This document shows, piece after piece, positions 43,206-54,313 of a stretch of DNA of 64,000 bases. This stretch comes from Pseudomonas sp. dw_612 (GTDB lineage Bacteria > Pseudomonadota > Gammaproteobacteria > Pseudomonadales > Pseudomonadaceae): the NCBI RefSeq assembly GCF_018449725.1, contig NZ_JAAVVC010000004.1, positions 124,001 through 188,000 of the forward strand, in the 5' to 3' direction. The notes below the pieces were generated by a model. That model saw only the letters and a list, made by a program, of their open reading frames with translations, was not told where the DNA came from and did not search any database. The position numbers and the translations under genes are program-made. Positions within the stretch are counted from its first letter, which is position 1, and every line of letters starts with the position of its first letter.

Positions 43206-44608
43206 ACCCGACCTCCGCTGCTATCCCAGCCGCCACCCAACGCTTTATAGATCGCGACAATGCCACGGTACTGGTCGGTTTCACCCAGTGCCTGGGCATC
43301 TTCGGCGTTGAGCCGCTCGCGCTGCGCATCCAGCAACACCAGATAATCCACGGTCCCTTCCTTGTACTGGATCGCGGCGAGGTCGGCGGCGGCACGGCTC
43401 GACTCACTCTGCTTGATCAACGACAACAAACGCTGTTGGCGTTTGCCATAGTCGCTGAAGGCGTTTTCAGACTCTTCCAGCGCCAGCAGCACTTGTTGCT
43501 CATAGGTCGCCAGGGCGCCTTCGGCATTGGCGTCGGCCCCCCGGATACGCGCCCGCACGCTGCCCAGGTCAAATGCCGCCCAGGTAATGCTTGGGCCCAG
43601 AGCCCAAGCTCTGGCTGCGCTGGAACCGATCTGCGAACCACGGCCCGCCGTGAAACCAAGGAAACCACTCAGGCTCACGCGCGGGAACAAGTCGGCAGTG
43701 GCCACGCCGATTTCAGCCGTGGCGGACGCCAGCCTGCGCTCGGCGGCGAGCACATCGGGGCGCCGGCGCAGCAGTTCGGCGGGATCGCCGATCGGCAGCG
43801 CTTTGGCGATGGCCGGCAACTCAGCGGGACTCAACGAAACACTCAAGGCATTCGGGCGCTCACCCAACAGCGTGGCGATGCGGTTTTTCTGCCGCACCTG
43901 CTCCGCTTGCAGTTGCGGTACCGTGGCTTCTACCGCCGCCAAACGTGCATCGGCACGCACCACGTCGAGCTCATTACCCACGCCGGCGTCGCGCAGGCTG
44001 ACCGTCACCGTGCGCGAGTCCTGCTGATTCTTCAGGTTGGCCAAGGCAATTTTTTCCCGCAGTTGCGCACCTCGTAGCTGCCCATAGGCGTCGACCAACT
44101 CGGCAATCATGGTCACGCGAAGCTGATACAAGTCCGCTGCGGCGGCGTCTTCCTGGGCGTCGCTGGATTCCAATTGGCGTTGGATGCGGCCAAACAGATC
44201 GACTTCCCAGGCCATGTCCAGCCCCAGATCGTAGCGTTCCTGATTGACCCGGCTCTCGGTCTGGCCGGGCACTTGTCCCTTTCCTTGTTGGCTGCTAACG
44301 CGGCTGGTGACCACCGGCAAATTGTCGTTGCTGACGTCATCACGAATCGCCCGGGCCGCTTTCCAGCGGGCAAACGCGACGCGCAGATCGCGGTTGCCTT
44401 CCAGGGATTTGCTCACCAACTGGTTGAGCGTGGGGTCATCAAATTGCTGCCACCACACCGTTTCAAAACGCGATTGATCGTAGTGACCGCTTTGTACCGA
44501 CACGAGAGTGGCCGGCGCGGTGTCGGGGGTTTTGTAGTCTGGGCCAACGGTACAAGCGGCGAGCGCAACGACCAACAGGCTGGGTAAAAAGAGCTTCAGG
44601 GTGTTCAT
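43190..44608 (-). CDS. Outer-membrane efflux lipoprotein, OprN/OprM-like
   Basis: This 472-residue TolC-family channel begins with a lipoprotein signal ending LVVALAACTVGPDYKTP, with Cys 19 as the lipid site. Both OEP repeats are present, including VGNELDVVRADARLAAVEA near 215 and LRRRPDVLAAERRLASATAEIG near 287. It forms the outer-membrane exit duct for the RND pump encoded upstream. Its ATG overlaps the pump stop by one base (TAATG). The longer frame upstream is antisense noise through the pump gene. Confidence 0.93.
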   Translation of the reverse strand: MNTLKLFLPSLLVVALAACTVGPDYKTPDTAPATLVSVQSGHYDQSRFETVWWQQFDDPTLNQLVSKSLEGNRDLRVAFARWKAARAIRDDVSNDNLPVVTSRVSSQQGKGQVPGQTESRVNQERYDLGLDMAWEVDLFGRIQRQLESSDAQEDAAAADLYQLRVTMIAELVDAYGQLRGAQLREKIALANLKNQQDSRTVTVSLRDAGVGNELDVVRADARLAAVEATVPQLQAEQVRQKNRIATLLGERPNALSVSLSPAELPAIAKALPIGDPAELLRRRPDVLAAERRLASATAEIGVATADLFPRVSLSGFLGFTAGRGSQIGSSAARAWALGPSITWAAFDLGSVRARIRGADANAEGALATYEQQVLLALEESENAFSDYGKRQQRLLSLIKQSESSRAAADLAAIQYKEGTVDYLVLLDAQRERLNAEDAQALGETDQYRGIVAIYKALGGGWDSSGGRVAGIN

Positions 44609-47600
44609 TAACGTGCCTCCGGATTCAATGCGTTTGCCGGGTGAAGCTCGGTGCTTTTGCGCGCGTTTTTGCGCTCGATGGAACGACGGATCAGAACAAA
44701 GAACACAGGCGTCAGCAGCAACCCGAAGAAGGTCACGCCGAGCATCCCGGAGAACACCGCGACCCCCATCGCCCGGCGCATTTCCGAACCGGCACCGCTG
44801 GACGTTACCAGCGGGATCACACCCATGATGAAGGCGAACGAGGTCATCAGAATCGGCCGCAGCCGCATGCGGCAGGCGTCCAGCACCGCGTCCAGCGGCG
44901 ACATGCCCTGCTCCTGCTTGTCCTTGGCGAACTCGACGATCAGGATCGCGTTCTTGCACGCCAGGCCGACCAGCACGATCAAACCGATCTGGGTAAAGAT
45001 GTTGTTGTCGCCCTTGGAAATGATCACCCCGGCAATCGCCGACAGCAGGGTCATCGGCACGATCAGGATCACCGCCAATGGCAAACTCCAGCTCTCATAC
45101 AGCGCCGCCAGGACCAGGAACGCCAACAGCACGCAGAGCGGGAACACCAGCAACGCGGTGTTACCGGACAGAATCTGTTGGTAGGTCAGGTCGGTCCACT
45201 CGTAGGTCATGCCATTGGGCAGCTCTTCTTTGAGCAGCTTTTCAATCGCCGCCTGCGCTTGGCCGGAGCTGTAGCCGGGCGCTGCGCTGCCGTTGATTTC
45301 CGCGGTGACAAAACCGTTGTAGTGCGAGACGCGGTCAGGTCCGGACGTCGGGCTGATCTTGACGAAGGTGGCCAGCGGAATCATTTCCCCGTGGTCATTG
45401 CGCACTTTCAACTGGCCAATCTGCTCCGGCTCCTGACGGAATTGCTGTTCGGCCTGCACGTTGACCTGATAGGTCCGCCCGAAACGGTTGAAGTCGTTGG
45501 CGTAGAGCGAACCGAGGTACACCTGCAATGTGTCGAAAATGTCGTTGATCGCCACGCCGTGGGTCTTGGCTTTTTCACGGTCAATGGCGGCTTCGACCTG
45601 TGGCACGTTGACCGTGTAGCTGGTGAACAGGTTGGCCAGTTCCGGAACAGTGCGGCTCTTGCCGATGATGTTCATGGTCTCTTTGTACAGCTCGTCGTAA
45701 CCCAGGTTGCCCCGGTCTTCGATCTGCAAGCGGAACCCACCGATGGTGCCCAGGCCTTGCACCGGCGGCGGCGGGAACACCGCGATGTAGGCGTCCTGGA
45801 TGCCGCCAAATTTGGCGTTCAGAGAAGCGGAAATCGCCCCGGCGGACAGGCTCGGATCCTTGCGTTCATCGAACGGCCGCAAGCCGATAAAGGCGATGCC
45901 GGCATTCGGGCTGTTGGTAAAGCCATTGATCGACAGGCCCGGGAACGCCACGGCGCTGTCGAAGCCCGGCTCGTTCATGGCGATGGTGCTCATACGGCGA
46001 ATCACGTTTTCGGTGCGATCCAGGCTGGCGGCATCCGGCAATTGGGCGAAGGTCACCAAGTACTTTTTGTCCTGGGTCGGTACAAAACCGGTGGGCGTGG
46101 TGCTGAAACCCAGGTACGTCATCGCGATCAGGCCGGCATAAACCAGCAACGCCACGCTGCTGCCACGAATGACTTTGGCCACGGCAATCACGTAGCCATG
46201 GCTGGCCTTATCGAAGAAGCGGTTGAAGGGTTTGAACAGCCAGCCGCCCAACAGGCGATCCAGCACTTTGGAGAAACGGTCCTTCGGCGCACCGTGGGCC
46301 TTGAGCAACACAGCGGCCAATGCCGGCGACAGGGTCAACGAGTTGAACGCCGAGATCACGGTGGAGATGGCAATGGTCAACGCGAACTGTTTGTAAAACT
46401 GCCCGGTCAGGCCCGAGATAAACGCGGCGGGCACGAATACCGCACACAGCACCAGCGCCGTGGCGATGATCGGACCGGTCACCTCGCCCATGGCTTTTTT
46501 GGTCGCCTCGACCGGTTCAAGTCCCGACTCGATGTTGCGTTCGACGTTCTCCACCACCACGATCGCATCATCGACCACGATCCCGATCGCCAGAACCAGG
46601 CCGAACAGCGACAGCGCATTCAACGAGAACCCGAACAGGTGCATCACGGCAAATGTACCGATCAGCGACACCGGCACCGCGACCAGCGGAATGATCGAGG
46701 CGCGCCAGGTTTGCAGGAACAGGATCACCACCAGCACCACGAGGATCAGTGCTTCGAACAAGGTGTGGACCACCGCCTCGATCGAGCTGCGCACGAAGAT
46801 CGTCGGGTCATAAACGATCTCGTAGTCCATGCCTTCCGGGAAGCTTTTCTTCAGCTCCGCCATCTTCGCCCGCACCTGGTTGGAGATGTCGATCGCATTC
46901 GAGCCGGGGCGCTGGAAGATCGGCATTGCCACCGCTTCCTCGTTGTTGAGCAAGGCGCGCAAGGCGTATTGATTGGACCCCAGTTCGACCCGGGCGATGT
47001 CTTTCAGGCGCGTGATTTCGCCGTCCGGACCGCTGCGGATAATGACGTTCTCGAACTCTTCTTCGCTGACCAACCGCCCTTGGGAGTTGATCGACATCTG
47101 GAAGCTCGTGGCATTCGGCGCTGGCGGCGAACCCAGTTGCCCGGCGGCGACCTGACGATTCTGTTCGCGCACTGCATTGACCACGTCGGTCGCGGTCAGA
47201 TTGCGCGAAGCGGTCTTGTTCGGATCGAGCCAGATACGCAGCGAATAGTCGCCAATACCGAACATCTTCACGTCACCGATACCGTCCAGGCGCGACAGCT
47301 CATCCTTGACGTTGAGGATCGCATAGTTGGACAGGTAGAGCATGTCGTAGCGCTTGTCCGGCGACACCAAATGCACCAGCAGTGTCAATTCCGGAGAGGC
47401 CTTGTCGACGGTGATACCGATACGCGTCACTTCCTCGGGCAGCTTGGGTTCGGTGCGGGTCACACGGTTCTGCACCTGAACCTGGGCGTTGTCCAGATCG
47501 GTGCCCAAAGCGAATGTCACGGTGAGAGTGAGTCGGCCGTCCGCCGTGGATTGCGAGGACATGTACAACATGTTCTCGACGCCGGTGATGGCTTGCTCCA

Positions 47601-47799
47601 AGGGGGCGGCCACGGTTTCGCCGATGACTTTCGGGTTGGCGCCGGGATAGTTGGCTTGAACGACCACGGTAGGTGGAACCACTTCCGGGTATTCGCTGAT
47701 CGGTAACTGGAACAGCGAAATGGCGCCGGCAATCAGGATCAGCAGCGACAGCACTGCCGCGAAGATCGGGCGCGTGATAAAGAACTGGGAGAACTTCAT
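44608..47799 (-). CDS. RND multidrug efflux transporter, MexF-like
   Basis: The 1063-residue inner-membrane proton antiporter is strikingly similar in its N-terminal region to P. aeruginosa MexF (FITRPIFAAVLSLLILIAGA, LPISEYPEVVPPTVVV). It has twelve predicted spans. TM4 carries the proton-relay acids in GIVVDDAIVVVENVER near 404-419, and the second half has the matching GLACKNAILIVEFAKDKQ near 938. Periplasmic loops form the drug-binding domains. MexF-type pumps export chloramphenicol, quinolones and quinolone-like signals. It lies between the membrane-fusion gene (11-base gap) and the channel gene. Confidence 0.95.
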   Translation of the reverse strand: MKFSQFFITRPIFAAVLSLLILIAGAISLFQLPISEYPEVVPPTVVVQANYPGANPKVIGETVAAPLEQAITGVENMLYMSSQSTADGRLTLTVTFALGTDLDNAQVQVQNRVTRTEPKLPEEVTRIGITVDKASPELTLLVHLVSPDKRYDMLYLSNYAILNVKDELSRLDGIGDVKMFGIGDYSLRIWLDPNKTASRNLTATDVVNAVREQNRQVAAGQLGSPPAPNATSFQMSINSQGRLVSEEEFENVIIRSGPDGEITRLKDIARVELGSNQYALRALLNNEEAVAMPIFQRPGSNAIDISNQVRAKMAELKKSFPEGMDYEIVYDPTIFVRSSIEAVVHTLFEALILVVLVVILFLQTWRASIIPLVAVPVSLIGTFAVMHLFGFSLNALSLFGLVLAIGIVVDDAIVVVENVERNIESGLEPVEATKKAMGEVTGPIIATALVLCAVFVPAAFISGLTGQFYKQFALTIAISTVISAFNSLTLSPALAAVLLKAHGAPKDRFSKVLDRLLGGWLFKPFNRFFDKASHGYVIAVAKVIRGSSVALLVYAGLIAMTYLGFSTTPTGFVPTQDKKYLVTFAQLPDAASLDRTENVIRRMSTIAMNEPGFDSAVAFPGLSINGFTNSPNAGIAFIGLRPFDERKDPSLSAGAISASLNAKFGGIQDAYIAVFPPPPVQGLGTIGGFRLQIEDRGNLGYDELYKETMNIIGKSRTVPELANLFTSYTVNVPQVEAAIDREKAKTHGVAINDIFDTLQVYLGSLYANDFNRFGRTYQVNVQAEQQFRQEPEQIGQLKVRNDHGEMIPLATFVKISPTSGPDRVSHYNGFVTAEINGSAAPGYSSGQAQAAIEKLLKEELPNGMTYEWTDLTYQQILSGNTALLVFPLCVLLAFLVLAALYESWSLPLAVILIVPMTLLSAIAGVIISKGDNNIFTQIGLIVLVGLACKNAILIVEFAKDKQEQGMSPLDAVLDACRMRLRPILMTSFAFIMGVIPLVTSSGAGSEMRRAMGVAVFSGMLGVTFFGLLLTPVFFVLIRRSIERKNARKSTELHPANALNPEAR

Positions 47800-47810
47800 G
47801 TCGGTGCTCC

Positions 47811-49055
47811 TTATCCGCGAGGCGCAGCGGCTGAATCGGCTTTCACCAGTGCAGGTGATTGTGCGGAAACAGGTGGATTGGAGGCTTCGATGGCCTGACG
47901 TTTTTGCGTCAGGATCGCCACGACTTCGGGACTGGCCATCGGCGCATCCTCAGGGCTGATCACCGCGCCGGGACGCACACGCTGCAAGCCGTTGATGACG
48001 ATACGATCCTCTTTTTGCAGGCCGCTGCGCACGATGCGCAAGCCTTCGAGCTTCGGCCCGAGGTCGACGCTGCGATAAACGGCTTTGTTGTCCTGGTCGA
48101 CCACCAGCACGAATTTTTTGCCGAGGTCGGTGCCCACCGCTTCGTCCTTGATCAGCAGGCCGGGATAGGCGGCGCTGCCCACCAGTTTCAACCGCGCATA
48201 CAGACCGGGGGTGTACTGGCCGTCAGCGTTATCGAACACCGCGCGACCACGGATAGTGCCGGTCTTCGGGTTGACCTGATTGTCGACAAAGTTCATCTGC
48301 CCGAGGTGACTGTTGCCCTCCTCGTTCGACAACCCCATGTACACCGGCGTGGATTGACCGCGCAGCCCCTGGCGGGATAGTTGGCTGTATTTGAGGAACA
48401 TGCGTTCGTCCGCATCGAAATAGGCGTAGACCTTGTCGGTGGAAACCACGCTGGTCAGCGCTGTGGTGTCGGCGGTCACGATGTTGCCGGCAGTGATTTC
48501 CGCCCGGCTGACACGGCCGGTGATCGGCGCAGTGACGCGGGTGAAACTCAGGTTCAAGCGGGCAAGGTCCAACTGCGCCTGAATGGCATCGACACCGGCC
48601 CTGGCTTCCTGCGCGGTGGTGGTTCGGGTGTCGGCCAGTTCGGCGGAAATCGCGTTACTGCTCAACAGCCGTTGGCCGCGCTGCGCTTCGTTGCCGGTGC
48701 GGACCAGGGTGGCGCGCGCCTGTTGCAGCTGCGCTTCGATGCGATGCACTTCGTGTTCAAAAGGACGTGGGTCAATCTGGAACAGCAAATCGCCCTTCTT
48801 CACCAGCGCGCCGTCAGTAAAGGCTACGCGATCAATCTGCCCGGTTACCCGTGGACGAACTTCTACGGTTTCCGGGGCTTCCAGGCGAGCGGTGACTTCG
48901 TCCCATTCGGTAATGGGCTGCTCAAGCACTTTGGCCACGGTAACGTGCGGCGCACCCGGCGCCTGGGCGGCAGTAGGTGAACGTTCACAGGCGGTAAGCA
49001 CCACCAGCGCCAACGCAGCAAGGGGATAACGCAAAGGTTTGAGTGACTGTTCCAT
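47811..49055 (-). CDS. RND periplasmic adaptor, MexE-like
   Basis: The 414-residue membrane-fusion lipoprotein begins MEQSLKPLRYPLAALALVVL and has the lipobox LTAC at Cys 23, both close to MexE. The biotinyl-lipoyl half-motifs VEVRPRVTGQIDRVAFTDGA and APITGRVSRAEITAGNIVTA are visible near 64 and 176. It links the inner-membrane pump to the outer-membrane channel. The first gene of the operon; the frame extends upstream without similarity. Confidence 0.93.
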   Translation of the reverse strand: MEQSLKPLRYPLAALALVVLTACERSPTAAQAPGAPHVTVAKVLEQPITEWDEVTARLEAPETVEVRPRVTGQIDRVAFTDGALVKKGDLLFQIDPRPFEHEVHRIEAQLQQARATLVRTGNEAQRGQRLLSSNAISAELADTRTTTAQEARAGVDAIQAQLDLARLNLSFTRVTAPITGRVSRAEITAGNIVTADTTALTSVVSTDKVYAYFDADERMFLKYSQLSRQGLRGQSTPVYMGLSNEEGNSHLGQMNFVDNQVNPKTGTIRGRAVFDNADGQYTPGLYARLKLVGSAAYPGLLIKDEAVGTDLGKKFVLVVDQDNKAVYRSVDLGPKLEGLRIVRSGLQKEDRIVINGLQRVRPGAVISPEDAPMASPEVVAILTQKRQAIEASNPPVSAQSPALVKADSAAAPRG

Positions 49056-49146
49056 GGGGGTAGTGTCCGCCAGACGGTTTAGGAATTTCCGGATTCTCAG
49101 CCTCGCGCGAGGTCGCGACGAATTGATCGGAGTGAAGTTGGCTATC

Positions 49147-49158
49147 ATCATTAATGAT
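49147..49158. promoter_or_regulatory. Palindrome ATCATTAATGAT upstream of mexE
   Basis: A perfect 12-base dyad 92 bases before mexE, within ATCATCATTAATGATATGCG. The position suits a LysR activator site; MexT of P. aeruginosa binds an ATC-rich nod-box-like site before mexE. Confidence 0.5.
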
Positions 49159-49197
49159 ATGCGTCATGTTTAAGGGCAAAAAAAGGGATTGACTCGT

Positions 49198-49476
49198 TTA
49201 AACCCTGGTATCCGTGAGCACCGTGCAAACGCAATCCAGCGCCGGCCCCAGCGTCTGCGCCGCATTCAATGCCCGCTCGGTGGGCACCATCCTGCGACCG
49301 ATGCGCTCGAACAAAGGGTCGTTGAACAGCTTTCGCAAACGCACCAGCGCCGCACTGACCGCAGGTTGTCCCAGCGATAATTGCTTGGCCGCGCGGGTGA
49401 GATTGCGCTCCTGGATGAGCGTCTCGAACACCACCAACAGATTCAGATCGATACTGCGCAGATCATTACGTTTCAT
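49198..49476 (-). pseudogene. Truncated LysR regulator, MexT-like (HTH only)
   Basis: Only 92 residues remain, starting MKRNDLRSIDLNLLVVFETL. The winged HTH is complete (LTRAAKQLSLGQPAVSAALVRLRKLFNDPLF) and closely resembles MexT, but the frame stops soon after PALDCVCTVL, so the whole effector domain of a normal protein of about 300 residues is missing. The following 140 bases up to mexE hold no further LysR coding in any frame I read. It is probably a deletion relic, although a DNA-binding fragment could still act. It lies at the MexT-typical position, upstream of and on the same strand as mexE. Confidence 0.8.
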
Positions 49477-49648
49477 GAGTCCGGTCCACGTAGAGATTTT
49501 CGACTTGAGCCACAAGCTCGGGATCCCCCAGACTTGCGCCGATACGGGCAAAGCCATTGCAGCGACTTTATATTACGAACATAATCATTACCAGCCTCTC
49601 AGCAAAGCTTTTCCCAAGCAACGCCGAACTGGCCACAGGAGCAGTCTC

Positions 49649-50248
49649 ATGAAAGTCACGAAAGACCAGGCCGCCGCGAACAAAGAAGCCATTCTTGCGG
49701 CCGCGTCGCGGCTGTATCGGGAGAAAGGTATCGACGGCATCGGCATTGCTGAACTGTCGCGTTCGGTGGGCCTGACCCATGGCGGCTTCTACGGACAGTT
49801 TCCGGGCGGCAAGGAACAACTGGCCTCAGAGGCCGTCAGCCGGACGTTCGAGTCCAATATCCAGGACTGGCAAAACGCCAAATCCATTCCCGAACTGATC
49901 AAGGGCTACCTGACGCAAGCGCATCTGGATAACTGGTCCAAAGGCTGCCCCATCCCCGCGCTAGGCGCCGATGTGGCCCGGACGGGGGGAACTGTCAGCA
50001 AGTCCTTCACCCAAGGCGTCGAGCGTTTGATCGGAACGTTGATGGCGCTGATCGAGGGGGAAGACCAAGACGCGAAGTACCAGGAATCACTGCGCATCCT
50101 GTCTTCCATAGCGGGTGCAATCCTGATTGCCAGAGCGCTGGACAACCCTGAGTTGTCCGAACAGATCCTGCAGTCAGTCATCAATGGGTGGCCTGTCATT
50201 CCCGAAACGGAAGAGACGGTTGTCGAGTGCTCAAAGGATGAGGCCTGA
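49649..50248 (+). CDS. TetR-family regulator (TetR_C-like, AcuR/NemR type)
   Basis: This 199-residue regulator has an HTH at AAASRLYREKGIDGIGIAEL and VGLTHGGFYGQFPGGKEQL near 19-60, a pattern typical of NemR/AcuR-like repressors that sense electrophiles. The C-terminal domain has KGCPIPALGADVARTGG near 104. AGGAG lies eight bases before the ATG; the much longer open frame upstream is antisense to the LysR relic. It is divergent from that relic and lies outside the efflux operon, so a role in pump control is possible but unproven. Confidence 0.87.
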   Translation: MKVTKDQAAANKEAILAAASRLYREKGIDGIGIAELSRSVGLTHGGFYGQFPGGKEQLASEAVSRTFESNIQDWQNAKSIPELIKGYLTQAHLDNWSKGCPIPALGADVARTGGTVSKSFTQGVERLIGTLMALIEGEDQDAKYQESLRILSSIAGAILIARALDNPELSEQILQSVINGWPVIPETEETVVECSKDEA

Positions 50249-50672
50249 GCCCGTTTCCGGGCCCGTATCAGCAGATGGATCGGTGGTTGGCGCACAGTCT
50301 GTGCCGACCGCTCGCCAAGTTCATTCACCGTTGCGCACGTCCGGCTTACTTAACCAAGAAGAAAGAAACTACCAGCGCTTGGTCCCTCTCAACTGACGAT
50401 ATCCAACCGCTCGCTGGTTTATTCACTGATCACATGCTTGCGGCAACCACAGGTACAGATCAGTTCGTGGATGACTTCAATGCGCGGCAGATCGGCAGAC
50501 AAAGCTTTCATCCAGCGCCCGTGGCCTGTTTGCCGACGATCAGGCTCAGGTTGTGGCCCTTGAAGAAACGCACCTGCCGACCTCCCGATCGGTCAGCAAG
50601 GAGTTCGGAAATAGTGCAGTCCCAGGGCGCGGGAGCGCGGCATATGCATTTTCATGTCGGCTCCCTCGCAGT
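50249..50672. other. Gene-poor spacer with transposase relic
   Basis: 424 bases between the tetR stop and the multicopper-oxidase stop. Apart from the IS66-like fragment at 50419-50511 only short broken frames are present, consistent with decayed mobile DNA. Confidence 0.45.
50419..50511 (-). pseudogene. IS66-type transposase fragment
   Basis: A 30-codon frame containing DLPRIEVIHEL and CTCGCRKHV resembles the zinc-finger part of IS66-family transposases, where these motifs flank a short segment that seems deleted here. No flanking inverted repeats or other transposase segments were recognised. Assignment is from memory of the motif and is tentative. Confidence 0.4.
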
Positions 50673-53480
<2,808 letters not shown>

Positions 53481-53521
53481 CACCAGCCGCCTCGAAGTTG
53501 TGAAGGGGTAATGGGGGTTGT

Positions 53522-53536
53522 GCAAGTACCTCGCCA
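53522..53536 (-). promoter_or_regulatory. Candidate sigma-54 promoter of the multicopper oxidase gene
   Basis: The minus strand reads TGGCGAGGTACTTGC, which matches the -24 TGGC and -12 TTGC elements with GG and GC ten bases apart. The ATG follows about 42 bases downstream. Confidence 0.65.
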
Positions 53537-53865
53537 GACTTGTAGCCTTTTTTAAGAAAGTATTAATACTGAACAAACTAACGTGTTATCAGCATCACTT
53601 GCCGTGACCGGGGAAAACAACTGGGGGATGTCACCCGTTAACGGGTAAAGTTCACACCCGTTTTCAGGAAACCCATTTAAACGGCCGGCAGAAACAACCC
53701 CCAATACCCAACTAAAGTCACCTGTAATATTGTTATACCCACGTTGAAATAAATCCCCCATAAATGGGTTGTATTACCCATATCCAATTTCAACTTTTTT
53801 GATGGAAAACTGGACACAGAATCCAGCGCCCCCACTGGCGGGGAATTATAAGCTATTGAATTTTT
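53537..53865. promoter_or_regulatory. Dyad-rich control region between the oxidase and the small gene
   Basis: Contains AGTATTAATACT (53559-53570), ACCCGTTAACGGGT (53633-53646) and ATGGGT-N6-ACCCAT (53764-53781). ACCCGT or ACCCAT units recur in both orientations. Such repeats 100-250 bases from sigma-54 promoters are typical enhancer sites for NtrC-type activators; MnxR of P. putida GB-1 is such a regulator. Confidence 0.5.
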
Positions 53866-53880
53866 TGGCATAGAGAATGC
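53866..53880 (+). promoter_or_regulatory. Candidate sigma-54 promoter of the small membrane peptide gene
   Basis: TGGCATAGAGAATGC has the invariant GG and GC ten bases apart and a good TGGCA -24 element. A weaker alternative, GGGCACTCTCAGTGC, lies at 53946-53960, closer to the ATG. Confidence 0.5.
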
Positions 53881-53993
53881 TGTGAGTTCACTAGCGCATT
53901 AATTGGGAGTTTGAAGTTGCTGCCACTGGAAAAACAACTTTCCTGGGGCACTCTCAGTGCGTGCATTACTTGCCCTTTTGAGGAGTCACTTTC

Positions 53994-54089
53994 ATGCGCA
54001 TCGAACCGCTAATCCTCACGTTGGCACTGACTCTTTTCATTTTTTCGATCGGGGCCGCATGGAGTCTTTTCAGCTTGTTCAGCAGTTAA
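53994..54089 (+). CDS. Small predicted membrane peptide, 31 residues
   Basis: The frame starts MRIEPLILTLALTLFIFS and ends in a Ser/Phe-rich tail; residues 5-29 are almost entirely hydrophobic with a single Glu near the N-terminus, as expected for a one-span inner-membrane peptide. GAGGAG lies eight bases before the ATG, an excellent ribosome site. It is encoded on the strand opposite to the oxidase and the peroxidase genes, in the gap between them. I do not recognise a named family; a small regulator or chaperone of a membrane complex is possible. Confidence 0.65.
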   Translation: MRIEPLILTLALTLFIFSIGAAWSLFSLFSS

Positions 54090-54233
54090 GAATCATTCGC
54101 TGATAAACCGTCGAAGATCGCATTCAGCCAATTTGGATCGTTGCCTGCTGCTCTAGATCCAACACCTGATACTTCCAGAGCGTTGACGATTCTTCTCGGC
54201 AGTAAGTACCCATTTTCAGCTCAACAAACAGCC

Positions 54234-54274
54234 AGTTTTTTAAAGAAAAAAAGGGAGGGCATCCATGCCCTCCC
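54234..54274 (-). terminator. Rho-independent terminator of the peroxidase gene
   Basis: On the minus strand the stem GGGAGGGCAT pairs perfectly with ATGCCCTCCC around two bases and is followed by TTTTTTTCTTTAAAAAA. It lies 40 bases after the peroxidase stop codon. Confidence 0.9.
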
Positions 54275-54313
54275 CTCCGCTTTCACGCGTCTGCGACCGT
54301 ACTGATCAGGACC

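Noticed and set aside
44641..47706. Plus-strand open frame of about 1021 codons opposite the RND pump
   Set aside because: It is a mirror of the high-GC pump gene: His/Arg/Gln-rich low-complexity sequence with no family motif, while the minus strand encodes a full MexF-like protein.
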